This document shows positions 29,051 through 38,323 of a DNA stretch of 64,000 bases, one piece after another (the stretch's first letter is position 1; every line of letters begins with the position of its first letter). Where the stretch lies: NCBI RefSeq assembly GCF_014837235.1, contig NZ_JACYFT010000002.1:434001-498000 (forward strand). The letters are read 5' to 3'. A model generated the notes under the pieces. That model did not search any database and was not told the DNA's origin. It worked only from the letters and a program-made list of their open reading frames with translations. The DNA comes from Limnohabitans radicicola (GTDB taxonomy: Bacteria; Pseudomonadota; Gammaproteobacteria; Burkholderiales; Burkholderiaceae_C). The translations under genes and the position numbers were made by a program.

Positions 29051-30361
29051 ATGAAAGTTGTGGTGTTGGGTGGGGGCGTGATCGGGGTCAGCACAGCCTG
29101 GGCGCTGTTGCGCCAGGGCGCAGAGGTCACCTTGGTCGAGCGACAGCCCCATGTGGCGCAGGAGACCAGTTTTGCCAATGCGGGTCAGGTGTCTCCGGGG
29201 TATTCGACGCCCTGGGCCGCGCCGGGCATCCCGTTCAAGGCATTGAAGTGGTTGTTCCAGACCCATGCGCCGCTGGCCTTTCGCCCGGACGGCAGCCTGT
29301 TCCAGTGGCGCTGGATGGCGGCCATGCTGGCCAACTGCTCGGCCGACCGCTACGCTGTCAACAAAGAACGCATGATGCGCCTGTCCGAGTACAGCCGCGA
29401 CTGCCTGCGGGCCTGGCGCGCTGAGACCGGGCTGGCCTATGACGCGCGCAGTCAGGGGACGTTGCAGCTGTTTCGCAGTCAGGCCCAGCTCGATGCCGCA
29501 GCGCGCGATGTGGCCGTGCTGCAGGACTGCGGCGTGCCTTTTGAACTTCTTGACGCTGCCGGAGTCATCCAGGCTGAGCCTGCGCTGGCCAAGGCCCAGG
29601 TGGCGATCAGCGGTGGTTTGCGCCTGCCCAACGACGAGACCGGCGACTGTCATTTGTTCACCCGCCAACTGGCAGAACGCGCCAGTGCCTTGGGCTTGAA
29701 GCTGCGTCTGTCTTGCAATGCACAGTCGTTGGTGCGTGAAGGTGATCGTGTCACGGGCTTGCAGCTGGCGAGTCCCACCGGTGCACCCGGGGAGCGTTTG
29801 CTGGCCGATGCGGTGGTTCTGGCCGCAGGCAGTTATTCGCGTGACTTGCTGCAGCCATTGGGGCTGGACATTCCGGTCTACCCGGTCAAAGGGTATTCGC
29901 TCACCATGCCGCTGTCGGATGCCTCGCTGGCACCGCAATCGACCGTGCTGGACGAGACCTACAAGATCGCATTGACCCGCCTGGGGGACCGCCTGCGGGT
30001 GGGCGGCATGGCCGAGTTGGCCGGGTTTGACCTGCGGCTGAACCCGCGCCGCCGTGCGACGCTGGAGAAAGTGACCCGCGAACTGTTTCCGGGCGGTGAC
30101 CTGGCCCAGGCCCAGTTCTGGACGGGCCTGCGCCCCATGACGCCGGACGGCACCCCGCTGGTGGGTGCCACACCGCTGCGCGGGCTTTACCTCAACACCG
30201 GCCACGGCACGCTGGGCTGGACCATGGCCTGCGGCAGTGCGCAGCTGCTGGCCGATCTGATCTCGGGTCGCCAGCCGGCCATCCGCACCGAAGGGCTCGA
30301 TATGAGCCGCTACGGTGCACGGGGGGCCAAAAGTCACCCGGGTCGGCTGGCGGCAGCCTGA
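29051..30361 (+). CDS. dadA: D-amino acid dehydrogenase small subunit
   Basis: Membrane-associated FAD enzyme that deaminates D-alanine and other D-amino acids to 2-oxo acids, passing electrons to quinone. The 436-residue protein begins with the dinucleotide-binding motif [15 protein letters not shown], has [20 protein letters not shown] typical of DadA, and ends with the FAD loop [16 protein letters not shown] and [16 protein letters not shown]. The ATG 29051 is chosen; a TTG two codons earlier is possible. No alanine racemase (dadX) follows. The upstream Lrp box suggests control by the divergent gene. Confidence 0.95.
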   Translation: MKVVVLGGGVIGVSTAWALLRQGAEVTLVERQPHVAQETSFANAGQVSPGYSTPWAAPGIPFKALKWLFQTHAPLAFRPDGSLFQWRWMAAMLANCSADRYAVNKERMMRLSEYSRDCLRAWRAETGLAYDARSQGTLQLFRSQAQLDAAARDVAVLQDCGVPFELLDAAGVIQAEPALAKAQVAISGGLRLPNDETGDCHLFTRQLAERASALGLKLRLSCNAQSLVREGDRVTGLQLASPTGAPGERLLADAVVLAAGSYSRDLLQPLGLDIPVYPVKGYSLTMPLSDASLAPQSTVLDETYKIALTRLGDRLRVGGMAELAGFDLRLNPRRRATLEKVTRELFPGGDLAQAQFWTGLRPMTPDGTPLVGATPLRGLYLNTGHGTLGWTMACGSAQLLADLISGRQPAIRTEGLDMSRYGARGAKSHPGRLAAA

Positions 30362-30373
30362 GACAGCGCAGGC

Positions 30374-31825
30374 TCAGCCAGGCCGACGCTGCAGCCAGTC
30401 GCTGCGTACTGCTTCGTAGCCCGCCGCGATCTGCAGCAGTTCCAGGTCGCCCTGCGGTTTGCCGATCAGCTGGATGCCCATGGGCCAGGGCTGGGTGGGG
30501 TGAAAGCCTGCGGGCAGGCTGATGGCGGGCAGGCCCGCCAGCGTGGCGTAGATGGTGCATTCCATCCAGCGGTGGTAGGTGTCCATGCGGCGCGCGCCAA
30601 TGGCTTGTGGCCAGCGCTCTTGCAGCGCAAACGGCCAGGTCTGCGCCACGGGCAGGGCCAGCACATCGTACTGGCCGAACAGGCCCAGCAGGTGCTGGTA
30701 GAACACGCTGCGCGTCTGGCTGGCCTGCATGAAGTCCATGAACGAGAGCTTGAGCGAGTTCTCGTGCTCCCACAGGGCTTCGGGTTTGAGTTGGTTTTTG
30801 GCGCCCGGAATTTGCAGCAAGGCCGCCACCTTGGGTCCGACCAGCGCTCGGCGCCAGACCAGCCAGCAGTCCCACAAGGCTTGCGGGTCAAAGCCCAGAC
30901 TGATCGCCTCCACCTGGGTACCGTGGTCCGCCATGTGCTGCAGCGCCTCTTGGCACACGTCCAGAATGCCGTCCTCCATGGCCAGATGGCCGTTCAGGTC
31001 GCCCAGCCAGCCTATACGCAGGCCAGGCAAACCGCGCAGGGCATTAGGCGTGTACTGCAAGCCGGATGCGTCGACCTTGCCGTTGATGGACAAAGGTTGG
31101 CGGGCGTCATGGCCGGATTGCGTGGCCAGCAGGTGTGCCAGGTCGCGCACGCTGCGGGCCATGGGGCCTTCGGTGCCCAGCTGGTCCACCCACACATCGG
31201 CCCCGGGGCCAAAAGGCACGCGGCCTTGCGAGGGGCGCATGCCAAAAATGTGGTTCCAGCCTGCCGGGTTGCGCAGGCTGCCCATGAAGTCCGAGCCGTC
31301 GGCCACGGGCAGCAGGCGCTGGGCCAGAGCCACGGCCGCGCCGCCGCTACTGCCGCCTGCGCTCACCGCCGTGTCCCAGGCGTTGGGCGTGGCACCAAAC
31401 AGGGTGTTGAAGGTGTGTGAGCCCAAGCCCAGCTCGGGCATGTTGGTTTTGCCGATCACAATCGCGCCCGCCGCCTTCATGCGCTCGGTCATGATGCTGT
31501 CCTTGGCAGGCAGGGCCGCTTGCAGCACGGTGCTGCCAAAGGTGGTCGGAAAGCCCAGAGCGTGCCCGGTGTCCTTGATGGCCTGGGGTATGCCGTGCAG
31601 CCAGCCGCGAGACTGGCCGAGCGCCAGCTCGGCGTCGCAGGCCCGGGCTTGGGCCAGCAGGGTATCGGTCGGGGCGAGGTTGACGATGGCGTTGTAGGTG
31701 GGGTTGATCTGCGCGATGCGGGCCAGATAAGCCTGCATCACCTCGGTGCAAGAAACCTGACGCTGGTGGATGCGCTCGGACAGTTCGCTGGCGTTGAAGT
31801 CGGTGATCTCGGTAGGGACGGTCAT
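30374..31825 (-). CDS. Amidase-signature family hydrolase (first of two)
   Basis: A 483-residue serine hydrolase with the Ser-cisSer-Lys triad: Lys84 (GIPQAIKDTG), cis-Ser in the Gly/Ser-rich loop SAGGSSGGAA (Ser159/160) and nucleophile Ser183 (GSDFMGSLRNPA). Cytoplasmic; hydrolyses a carboxamide to acid and ammonia or amine. Substrate unknown. It lies 13 bases behind a second amidase gene and is last in an operon starting with a Bug-type binding protein, so imported amides are likely substrates. Its stop converges on dadA. Confidence 0.88.
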   Translation of the reverse strand: MTVPTEITDFNASELSERIHQRQVSCTEVMQAYLARIAQINPTYNAIVNLAPTDTLLAQARACDAELALGQSRGWLHGIPQAIKDTGHALGFPTTFGSTVLQAALPAKDSIMTERMKAAGAIVIGKTNMPELGLGSHTFNTLFGATPNAWDTAVSAGGSSGGAAVALAQRLLPVADGSDFMGSLRNPAGWNHIFGMRPSQGRVPFGPGADVWVDQLGTEGPMARSVRDLAHLLATQSGHDARQPLSINGKVDASGLQYTPNALRGLPGLRIGWLGDLNGHLAMEDGILDVCQEALQHMADHGTQVEAISLGFDPQALWDCWLVWRRALVGPKVAALLQIPGAKNQLKPEALWEHENSLKLSFMDFMQASQTRSVFYQHLLGLFGQYDVLALPVAQTWPFALQERWPQAIGARRMDTYHRWMECTIYATLAGLPAISLPAGFHPTQPWPMGIQLIGKPQGDLELLQIAAGYEAVRSDWLQRRPG

Positions 31826-31838
31826 TCGGGGTGTGCTT

Positions 31839-33302
31839 TCAGGTCCAGGTCAGTGGGGGCGGCACAAAGCCGCACCATTCGGTTTCAAGCCAACGGGCCA
31901 TGTTCAGGCACAGGGGGTCGGCAAAGCTGTTGCCAATGATCTGCGCCCCGACGGGCAGACCGCCCGGGCTTTGCCCGATCGGGATCGCGGTGGCGGGCAA
32001 GCCCACCACGCCGGGGTAGCCCGCCCAGAACAGGCTGTCGGTGTGGGGCTGGTCCTGGCCGTTGACCTGGAGCATTCGCTCCCAGCGTTCGCCTTGCTGG
32101 TTGTGCAAAAAGGCGGGCGACGTGGCCACCGGGGTGATCAGCAGGTCCACCGTGTCAAAGTAGCTGTGCCACTGCGCCCGCAGCACGGCGCGTTGCTGGG
32201 CAAACTCGACCCAGTCGCGGTGTGTCATCGTGCTGCCGCGCCAGACACGCTCGCGCATGGTGTCCAGTGCCGGATCGCTCTGTGCGGCCAGTGCCTGAAA
32301 GCGGGCAAAGGTCGCGTCGTCCAGCCAGGCCCCCGTGGCCGAGCGCAGCAGGTACAAGTACACGCGGTGCGACTGCGCGCTGTCCACCGGGCGGTGGTCG
32401 TCCAGCACGGTCACGCCTTGCGAGCGCAAAAAATCGGCCAGCGCATGCAAGCGGTCCTGAATGCTGTTGTCGACCTGCGCCTCGGGGTCGTCGTAAACGA
32501 TGGCCACGCGGCATTGCCAGGGTGCTTTGTCGGTCTGCCGCCATTGTGCGGGTGTCCAGCCCAGTGGTCCGAACTGCTCCAGGGGTGTGGTCAGCACCTG
32601 CATGGCCAGTTGCAGGTCCTGGGCACTGCGCGCCAGTGGCCCGGCCACAGCAATGTCCAGGCTGTCGATGCAGCGAACCCCTGGCAGCTGGTGGCCTTGC
32701 ATGGGCACCACACCCCAGGTGGGTTTGTGGCCGTACACGCCGCAGTAATGCGCCGGGTTGCGGATCGAGGCACCGATGTCGCTGCCCAGCTCCAGCGGGG
32801 TCATGCCTGCGGCCAGCGCGGCGCTGGCCCCGCCAGACGATCCACCGGGCGTGCGCGTCAGGTCCCAGGGGTTGTGGGTGGTGCCATAGACCGGGTTGAA
32901 CGATTGCCAGTCGCCCAAAGCGACGGGCACATTGGTCTTGCCAAAGACCACAGCCCCTGCGTCCAGCAGGCGCTGCACGGCCAGGGCGGGCTGCTGGGCG
33001 ATGTTGTCTTTGTAGTCCGGAAAGCCCCAGCAAGTGGGGGTGCCTGGCAGGTCGAAGGATTCCTTGACGGTCATGGGCAGGCCGTGCAGCAGCCCCCAGT
33101 CTTCTCCTCGCGCGCGGGCCGCGTCGGCGGCAGCGGCGCGTTCGCGGGCGGCTTCAAAGCTGCGCACCACCACGGCGTTGATGCGGCTGTCGAGTTGCTC
33201 CACACGGGCGATGTGCTGAGCCAGCAATTGGCTGCTGGTGACTTCGCCTGCACGCAAGCATGCGAGCAGTTCGGTGGCGGTGCGGTGGGTGAAATCGGTC
33301 AT
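31839..33302 (-). CDS. Amidase-signature family hydrolase (second of two)
   Basis: A 487-residue relative of the neighbouring amidase but clearly diverged from it. The triad is Lys80 (GLPMTVKESFD), cis-Ser in TPGGSSGGAS (Ser155/156) and nucleophile Ser179 (GSDIGASIRNPAH). Start MTDFTHRTATELLACL at 33302; the longer frame upstream lacks a credible start. The pair may act on different amides or in sequence. It sits between the binding-protein gene and the first amidase on the same strand. Confidence 0.88.
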   Translation of the reverse strand: MTDFTHRTATELLACLRAGEVTSSQLLAQHIARVEQLDSRINAVVVRSFEAARERAAAADAARARGEDWGLLHGLPMTVKESFDLPGTPTCWGFPDYKDNIAQQPALAVQRLLDAGAVVFGKTNVPVALGDWQSFNPVYGTTHNPWDLTRTPGGSSGGASAALAAGMTPLELGSDIGASIRNPAHYCGVYGHKPTWGVVPMQGHQLPGVRCIDSLDIAVAGPLARSAQDLQLAMQVLTTPLEQFGPLGWTPAQWRQTDKAPWQCRVAIVYDDPEAQVDNSIQDRLHALADFLRSQGVTVLDDHRPVDSAQSHRVYLYLLRSATGAWLDDATFARFQALAAQSDPALDTMRERVWRGSTMTHRDWVEFAQQRAVLRAQWHSYFDTVDLLITPVATSPAFLHNQQGERWERMLQVNGQDQPHTDSLFWAGYPGVVGLPATAIPIGQSPGGLPVGAQIIGNSFADPLCLNMARWLETEWCGFVPPPLTWT

Positions 33303-33402
33303 GCCGGGCCTGAGTGGGTACCCATGAAAAACCCGGGGATGCAGGGGGTGTGCATGTCCCGGGTGACGTGTGCTGCAGCGCATCGGCGCCGCAGGGTTCA
33401 TG

Positions 33403-34380
33403 TCATTGAGGCTCGACGTTGGCCGCCTTGAACAGGGCGCGGTAGCGGGACACTTCCTGGTTGTAGAACTTGTCCAGCTCGGCCACGCTCATGCCTGCGG
33501 GCACCTGGCTGCCGGTGCTGGTCATGCCTTTGACGAATGCTTCGGACTTGATGGACTCGTTCATGGCCTGGTTGAGTTTCTGGACCACGGCATCGGGCGT
33601 GTTTTTGGCCACTTGCAGGCCGATCCAGATGTCGAACACGAAGTCGGACATGCCACGCTGCGCGCTGATGGGCGCGGCGTCAGGCAGTTGGGGGTGGGGC
33701 GCGGTGGACGAGATGCCGATGATCTTGAAGCGGTTGTCCTTGACCATGCCGATGATGGGGCCCGCGACCGGCACAAAGGCCATGTCCACGCTGTTGCCGC
33801 CCAGGTCGGTGTAGATCTGCACGGCCGCCTTGTAGGGCACGTGCAGCATGTCCAGCCCGGTCAGCGTCTTGAAGCGCTCGCCCATGATGTGGTACAGCGA
33901 GCCCTGGCCCACGCTGGCGTAGCTGACCTGCTTGCCTTTGGCCCAAGCGAGGAATTCGGGGATGTTGTTGACCGGCAGGTCCTTGCGCACCGCCAGGCCG
34001 ATCGAGGTGCGGCCCATGAGGCTGGCCATGCGCACTTCTTCGGGCTTGAACTTGACGGCCGACAGCGCCAGGGGGGCCATGACCAGTTCCATCGGGGTGC
34101 TCAGCAGCTGGTAGTAGCCGTCAGCAGGCGCGGCCAGCACTTTTTGCACGCCCAAAGCGCCACTTACGCCGCCCAGGTTCTCGACCATCATCTTCTGGCC
34201 CAGGTGTTTTTCGTATTCGACCTGCACCAGGCGGGCCACCGCATCCGAGGGGCCGCCCGCCGGGTAGGGCACCATGACGGTGACCATCTTGTTGGGGAAG
34301 CCCTGCGCGGCGGCGCTGAGCACCATCGCACTGCCCAGCAGGCCAGCGAGCAGGCGCGAAATCGTACGGCGTGAAATCAT
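33403..34380 (-). CDS. Tripartite tricarboxylate transporter (Bug) substrate-binding protein
   Basis: A 325-residue periplasmic protein with an N-terminal signal peptide (MISRRTISRLLAGLLGSAMVLSAAAQ, given here by position 1-26) and the family marks VTVMVPYPAGGPSDAVAR and ADGYYQLLSTP. It captures a carboxylate or related solute. No TctA/TctB membrane subunits are in the window, as is common for the many orphan Bug proteins of Burkholderiales. It heads a minus-strand unit with two amidases. The start is fixed by the signal peptide. Confidence 0.88.
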   Translation of the reverse strand: MISRRTISRLLAGLLGSAMVLSAAAQGFPNKMVTVMVPYPAGGPSDAVARLVQVEYEKHLGQKMMVENLGGVSGALGVQKVLAAPADGYYQLLSTPMELVMAPLALSAVKFKPEEVRMASLMGRTSIGLAVRKDLPVNNIPEFLAWAKGKQVSYASVGQGSLYHIMGERFKTLTGLDMLHVPYKAAVQIYTDLGGNSVDMAFVPVAGPIIGMVKDNRFKIIGISSTAPHPQLPDAAPISAQRGMSDFVFDIWIGLQVAKNTPDAVVQKLNQAMNESIKSEAFVKGMTSTGSQVPAGMSVAELDKFYNQEVSRYRALFKAANVEPQ

Positions 34381-34483
34381 GTTTGTCGTCCTCGGGGGTT
34401 GTGGTGGGTGACCGTGCAAGCGTCGGTCACGGCCGAAGCCACAGTCTGAACAACTTGGTGCCCGGGCTGTATCGAAAATTGGC

Positions 34484-34502
34484 AAACCCCGGGCGGGGTT
34501 TT
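34484..34502. other. Stem-loop in the gap before the binding-protein operon
   Basis: AAACCCC pairs with GGGGTTT around GGGC. The 147-bp gap (34381-34527) between the M14-like gene and the binding-protein gene must hold the end of one unit and the promoter of the next. No strong T-run follows on the minus strand, so I cannot say whether this is a terminator or an operator. Confidence 0.4.
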
Positions 34503-34527
34503 CCCGAAAAATGCCGCCAGCCCGGTG

Positions 34528-35598
34528 TCAGGGGCCCGTCGACAGGCCTTGCAAAGCTTGTCGGGCGGCTTCGAGACCTTGCTGCCAGACCTGGTCCTGC
34601 CAGGCGCTGGCGGGCGGGTTGAAGGCCTGCACCATGTCCGCCCGGATGGCCGTGGCCAGGGCGTGCGGTGCTTCGGGGTGCAATGCCAGCCAGTGGTCGG
34701 CGCGCATGGCCAGGATCATCTGCGCCAGCGGCAGGGTGCCAAACTCCAGGCAAATGCCCGTGTATTGCGCTTGCGGGCATTCCTCGTAGATGGCCATCTG
34801 GATCGGGCCCGACAGCGGCACACTTTTGGACGTGCCCGTGTCCACCGAGGTGATGTCGGGCCCCCACCATTGGCGGGCCCGCTGCAAGGTGGCCCCGGTG
34901 TCGGTGCAGGCGAAGATGCGTTCGCCGTGGCCGTGCGGGCCCAGCCCCGTGTGCAGGTCGATCCAGGCGATCTGGCGGGCCTGAGCCAGATGGTCTTGCA
35001 GCACGCGCCGGAAGGTGCGGTGGCTCCAGGTGGGGGCGAGTCCGCCAAACCAGACACCCTCTGCAAACTGGTACTGCCCGCTGGTGATGGCCCGCTGCAT
35101 GCGCCGCTCGCCCCAGACCTGGGCTTGCGCGTTCAAGGCGTCGGCCTGTTCGGGTGAGGGGGGCCATTGCACGGGCAGGAGCAGGGCGTGGATGTCGGCG
35201 TAATCGGCGTTGACCGGCAAAGGCTGGCCAAAGTCGATGAAGTTGCGGTTGAGGTCGACGTTGTCTTCGTTGACCCGCCGTGCATGCGAAAAGCCGTGCG
35301 GGTTCACCGCGTGCACATGCACCACCGCCACGTCGGGCGGCAGGGCCAGGTGTTGCAGCAATCCGGTCTGGATGGCCGAGCCGCAAAAGCCCTCGATGCC
35401 GTGCACCGCGCTGGTGGTCATCAGCACTTTGGATGCATGGGCCGGGCCGTGGACGGCGATGTCCATGGCCAGGGTCTCGCCCTGAGCGCCCGTCAAGGGC
35501 AGGGTGTGGCTGTGCACCTGGGCACCTGCGCCGCTGGCGGTTTTTAAAAAGAGGGCTCTGGCCTCGCGGTAACTGGGGCTGAAACGTACGGGGGTCAT
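34528..35598 (-). CDS. M14-family-like metallopeptidase/amidohydrolase (DUF2817)
   Basis: A 356-residue protein with zinc-carboxypeptidase-like residues: HGIEG (His and Glu ligands) near residue 66, NLDVDLNRNF-like EDNVDLNRNFIDFG, and IAWIDLHTGLG with a third His. This is the DUF2817 type, probably cytoplasmic because no signal peptide is visible. It is expected to cleave a small amide, peptide or acyl-amino-acid. The start codon overlaps the stop of the DMT transporter gene (ATGA), so it belongs to that operon. Confidence 0.8.
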   Translation of the reverse strand: MTPVRFSPSYREARALFLKTASGAGAQVHSHTLPLTGAQGETLAMDIAVHGPAHASKVLMTTSAVHGIEGFCGSAIQTGLLQHLALPPDVAVVHVHAVNPHGFSHARRVNEDNVDLNRNFIDFGQPLPVNADYADIHALLLPVQWPPSPEQADALNAQAQVWGERRMQRAITSGQYQFAEGVWFGGLAPTWSHRTFRRVLQDHLAQARQIAWIDLHTGLGPHGHGERIFACTDTGATLQRARQWWGPDITSVDTGTSKSVPLSGPIQMAIYEECPQAQYTGICLEFGTLPLAQMILAMRADHWLALHPEAPHALATAIRADMVQAFNPPASAWQDQVWQQGLEAARQALQGLSTGP

Positions 35599-36470
35599 GC
35601 GGTGGCCTTGGGGTTGTTCAGCCAGCCCGACAGCAGGCCAAAGCCCGCGATCATGCCCATGCCGCCCACGGCCAGCGCATCGGGCCAGTGGTCAAACATG
35701 AGCCAGCCGCCGAGGGCCGAGAAGCCGATGGCCGAGTACAGATAGGGCGAGAGGGTGGACGCCGGGGCTTTGGAGAAGGCCAGCACCATGAAATACTGCC
35801 CATACGACCCCGCCAGGGCCACCCAGGCCAGCAGGGCCAGCGTGGGCCAGGGCCATTCGGCAGGCCAGAAAAAAGGCACCAGCACAGACAGGCTGACAAA
35901 ACCGAAGGCGCTGGTGTACAGCTGGATGGTCAGCGGCGAGTCCTGGCGCGCCAGCACGCCCGTCAGGGTCTGGAAGCCGGTGTAGCAGATCACCCCCATC
36001 AGGGCCAGCGCCGCGCCCGTCGGGTCCACATGGCCACCGGGGCGCACCACCAGCAGCGCGCCGCACAAGCCGCCTGCCATGCACAGCCAGCCCGCAGGGG
36101 ACACCTGCTCTTTCATCACGAAGCGGGCCACCAGCGTCACGGCCAGCGGCACCAAGCAATAAATGGCGGTGAATTCGGCCACAGGCATGCGCTGCAGGGC
36201 GCCGTAACCGAACACGCTGCCGCCCACCACCAGCGCGCCGCGCAGCAGCTGCAGCCGCCACTGGCGCGTGCGCAGCCATTGCGGAGAACGGCTGCGCCAG
36301 ATGCTCACGCCCGCCAGCGCGGTCTGCAGACCATAGCGTGTCCAGATGATGAGAACCGGGGCCAGACTGAGCATCAGCTTTTTGCTGAAAGTGTCCTGCG
36401 TGGACAGGCAGGCCATCGCCGCCACCATGGTCAGGATGGCGGTGAGCCGGGTGGTCTGGGCGCTGCTCAT
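35595..36470 (-). CDS. DMT/EamA-family transporter
   Basis: A 291-residue inner-membrane protein with about ten membrane helices in two EamA repeats (TILTMVAAMACLSTQDTFSKK in the first, GALLVVRPGGHVDPTGAALAL at the junction). It is a likely exporter or importer of a metabolite. The ATG at 36468-36470 overlaps the stop of the AraC-type gene and its own stop overlaps the next start, so three genes are translationally coupled. Frame open further upstream is antisense-like noise. Confidence 0.85.
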   Translation of the reverse strand: MSSAQTTRLTAILTMVAAMACLSTQDTFSKKLMLSLAPVLIIWTRYGLQTALAGVSIWRSRSPQWLRTRQWRLQLLRGALVVGGSVFGYGALQRMPVAEFTAIYCLVPLAVTLVARFVMKEQVSPAGWLCMAGGLCGALLVVRPGGHVDPTGAALALMGVICYTGFQTLTGVLARQDSPLTIQLYTSAFGFVSLSVLVPFFWPAEWPWPTLALLAWVALAGSYGQYFMVLAFSKAPASTLSPYLYSAIGFSALGGWLMFDHWPDALAVGGMGMIAGFGLLSGWLNNPKATA

Positions 36471-37438
36471 CGCTGGCGCAGGGTGTCCGAGGGCAGTTCG
36501 CCAAACAGGTGCTTGTAGTCCTGCGCGAACTGGCTCAGGTGCCAGAAGCCCCAGTGCGAAGCAATGTCCTGGATGGTGACGCCGGGGGCGGCTTGCCGGA
36601 TGGCCCTCCGCACGCTGTTCAGGCGCAGCGAGCGCAGGTACTTGATGGGTGTGGTGCCCAGCACGTCCTGAAAGCAGTAGTTGAGCTTGCGGCGGCTCGT
36701 GCCCACGCGGCTGCAGACTTCCAGAATGGACAGCGGCTCGTCGGCATGGCCCATCATCAGCTCGCAGGCACGGTCCACCAGCTTTTTGCGCCGCTCCAGG
36801 TTGGGCAGCTCGGAGGTGTCCACCTGGGACGGCAGCGCTTCGAGCCACTCCATCAGGATCTCGTCGCGCAGCTGGCGCAGGGCCTGTGGGTCGTGCTGAC
36901 GGTGGGCCAGGGCGCTGGCCTGGTCCAGCACGGTGAGCTGCAGGTCGCGCAGGTTCTGGGCCTTGATGTCGGTGGTTTGCAGCACCAGCTGCTTTTCGAG
37001 CCAGTGCGCCAGGGGCTTCTGGTACATGCGCTCCCACAGCGGGTTGAGCAGGCTGCGCTCCACCACCACCGCGATCAGGGTGAAGTGGGGCGGGGTGGTC
37101 AGGTCCACCTCGTCGCCCTTGCCACACATGATGGCGTGCGCAGGCACCCGTTGGCCGTTGAAGAACAGGTCGGGCGAGTCCTGCAGCGCCATGGCAAAGC
37201 CGTACACGCTGTCATCGAGCCGACCGCGTTGGCGCAAGGCGATGCTGGTGTCCTCGCGCAGCAGCGTGACTTCGGGCAGTTGCACCTGGTGGATGCGGCC
37301 CTGGAACTGGCCAGGCGAGAGCTGCTCGTACTGCAGCGCCCAGCCCTGCTGGGCCAGGGCGTGCTGGTCCATGTCCTGGGTGTCGAGCACTTGGACCCAG
37401 GGTGAATCAGGGGCGTGATGGGGGGCAGGGGAGCCCAT
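36467..37438 (-). CDS. AraC-family regulator resembling EutR
   Basis: A 323-residue regulator. The N-terminal domain contains SPGQFQGRIHQVQLPEVTLL and TSIALRQ, close in pattern to E. coli EutR (ethanolamine regulator). The C-terminal AraC domain has two helix-turn-helices (SILEVCSRVGTSRRKLNYCF and VTIQDIASHWGFWHLSQFAQ). Start MGSPAPHHAPDSPW at 37438 is the most likely of several. It is divergent from the P450/ligase operon and leads the transporter/hydrolase operon, so it probably controls both. The effector is unknown; an amine is my inference. Confidence 0.87.
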   Translation of the reverse strand: MGSPAPHHAPDSPWVQVLDTQDMDQHALAQQGWALQYEQLSPGQFQGRIHQVQLPEVTLLREDTSIALRQRGRLDDSVYGFAMALQDSPDLFFNGQRVPAHAIMCGKGDEVDLTTPPHFTLIAVVVERSLLNPLWERMYQKPLAHWLEKQLVLQTTDIKAQNLRDLQLTVLDQASALAHRQHDPQALRQLRDEILMEWLEALPSQVDTSELPNLERRKKLVDRACELMMGHADEPLSILEVCSRVGTSRRKLNYCFQDVLGTTPIKYLRSLRLNSVRRAIRQAAPGVTIQDIASHWGFWHLSQFAQDYKHLFGELPSDTLRQR

Positions 37439-37494
37439 CACAGGCAGAAAACGCGGCGCAAATGCATGCCCCTGAGTGTGCCTGCTTCCGAAGA

Positions 37495-37518
37495 CCGGGC
37501 TTTTTCGTGAAAACCCGG
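37495..37518. promoter_or_regulatory. Imperfect inverted repeat between the divergent operons
   Basis: CCGGG(C)TTTT and AAAACCCGG face each other around a short T/C/G spacer, with one bulged base. It lies 56 bases from the AraC-type start and about 77 from the glutamine-amidotransferase-like start. It is a candidate operator, not proven. Confidence 0.4.
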
Positions 37519-37594
37519 GGTGTGCGGTGCCCAAACTTGATAGTGCCTGGTGCGCCTTGTGCATAGCATGGGCACCATGCCTGAAAGACCCCGG

Positions 37595-38323
37595 ATGAAC
37601 CTGCACATTGCCGTTTTGCTGACCAACGACGACACCTCGGCGTTTGCGGCGCGTTTTCCGAACGACGGGCAAAAGGTCGTCCAGTTGCTGCAGCCCTTGC
37701 GCCCGGGCTGGACTTTCGAGGTGGTGCCGGTCAAGGACGGCGTGCTGCCCAGCGGCCCGCAGGCTTTCGATGGCTACGTCATCACCGGCAGCCCCGCCTC
37801 GGTCAACGACGACAGCCTGCCCTGGGTGGGGCCTTTGCTGGCCTTCATCCGCGAAGTCCATGCCGCCCGCCAGCCCTTGATCGGCCTGTGTTTTGGCCAC
37901 CAGGCGGTGGCCCGGGCGCTGGGCGGGCAGGTGGCGCGCAACACCGCGGGCTGGGGCCTGGGCACGGCGGCCACGCACTGGCAGCACAGTCGGCCCTGGA
38001 TGCAGCCCTTTCACGGCACTACCACCCTGATGGCTGCCCACAACGAACAGGTCACCCGCATGCCCGAAGGGGTCGAGTGCCTGGGGGGCAGCGATTTTTG
38101 CCCCATCGGCTCGATGCAGATCGGGCAGCACATCTGGACCACCCAGTACCACCCCGAAATGCCGCGGGTCTTCATGCAGGCCCTGCTGGGCTACCTGGCC
38201 GACAAGCTGGACGCCGCCACCCTGGCGCGTGCACACGCCAGCCTGACTCAGACCGCCGATGTGCCGCTGTTTGGCCAGTGGATGGTGCAGTTTTTTGAAC
38301 ACGCGAGGAACCCCCGCTCATGA
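37595..38323 (+). CDS. Class I glutamine amidotransferase-like hydrolase
   Basis: A 242-residue single-domain protein with the nucleophile Cys in GLCFGHQAVA and the catalytic His in TTQYHPEMP. Such stand-alone proteins include PuuD-type gamma-glutamyl hydrolases and the AtdA2/TdnT proteins of aniline degradation. It is the first gene of an operon that also has a glutamine-synthetase-like ligase, so removal of a gamma-glutamyl group is the likely role. The ATG at 37595 follows GAAAG; ATGs at 37577 and 37568 are alternatives. It overlaps the P450 gene by ATGA. Confidence 0.85.
   Translation: MNLHIAVLLTNDDTSAFAARFPNDGQKVVQLLQPLRPGWTFEVVPVKDGVLPSGPQAFDGYVITGSPASVNDDSLPWVGPLLAFIREVHAARQPLIGLCFGHQAVARALGGQVARNTAGWGLGTAATHWQHSRPWMQPFHGTTTLMAAHNEQVTRMPEGVECLGGSDFCPIGSMQIGQHIWTTQYHPEMPRVFMQALLGYLADKLDAATLARAHASLTQTADVPLFGQWMVQFFEHARNPRS

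Noticed and set aside
35595..37127. A longer N-terminus for the DMT transporter
   Set aside because: The extra 219 residues are Pro/Arg/Gly-rich and lie within the AraC-type gene in another frame. The ATG at 36468-36470 has the expected overlap with the upstream stop.
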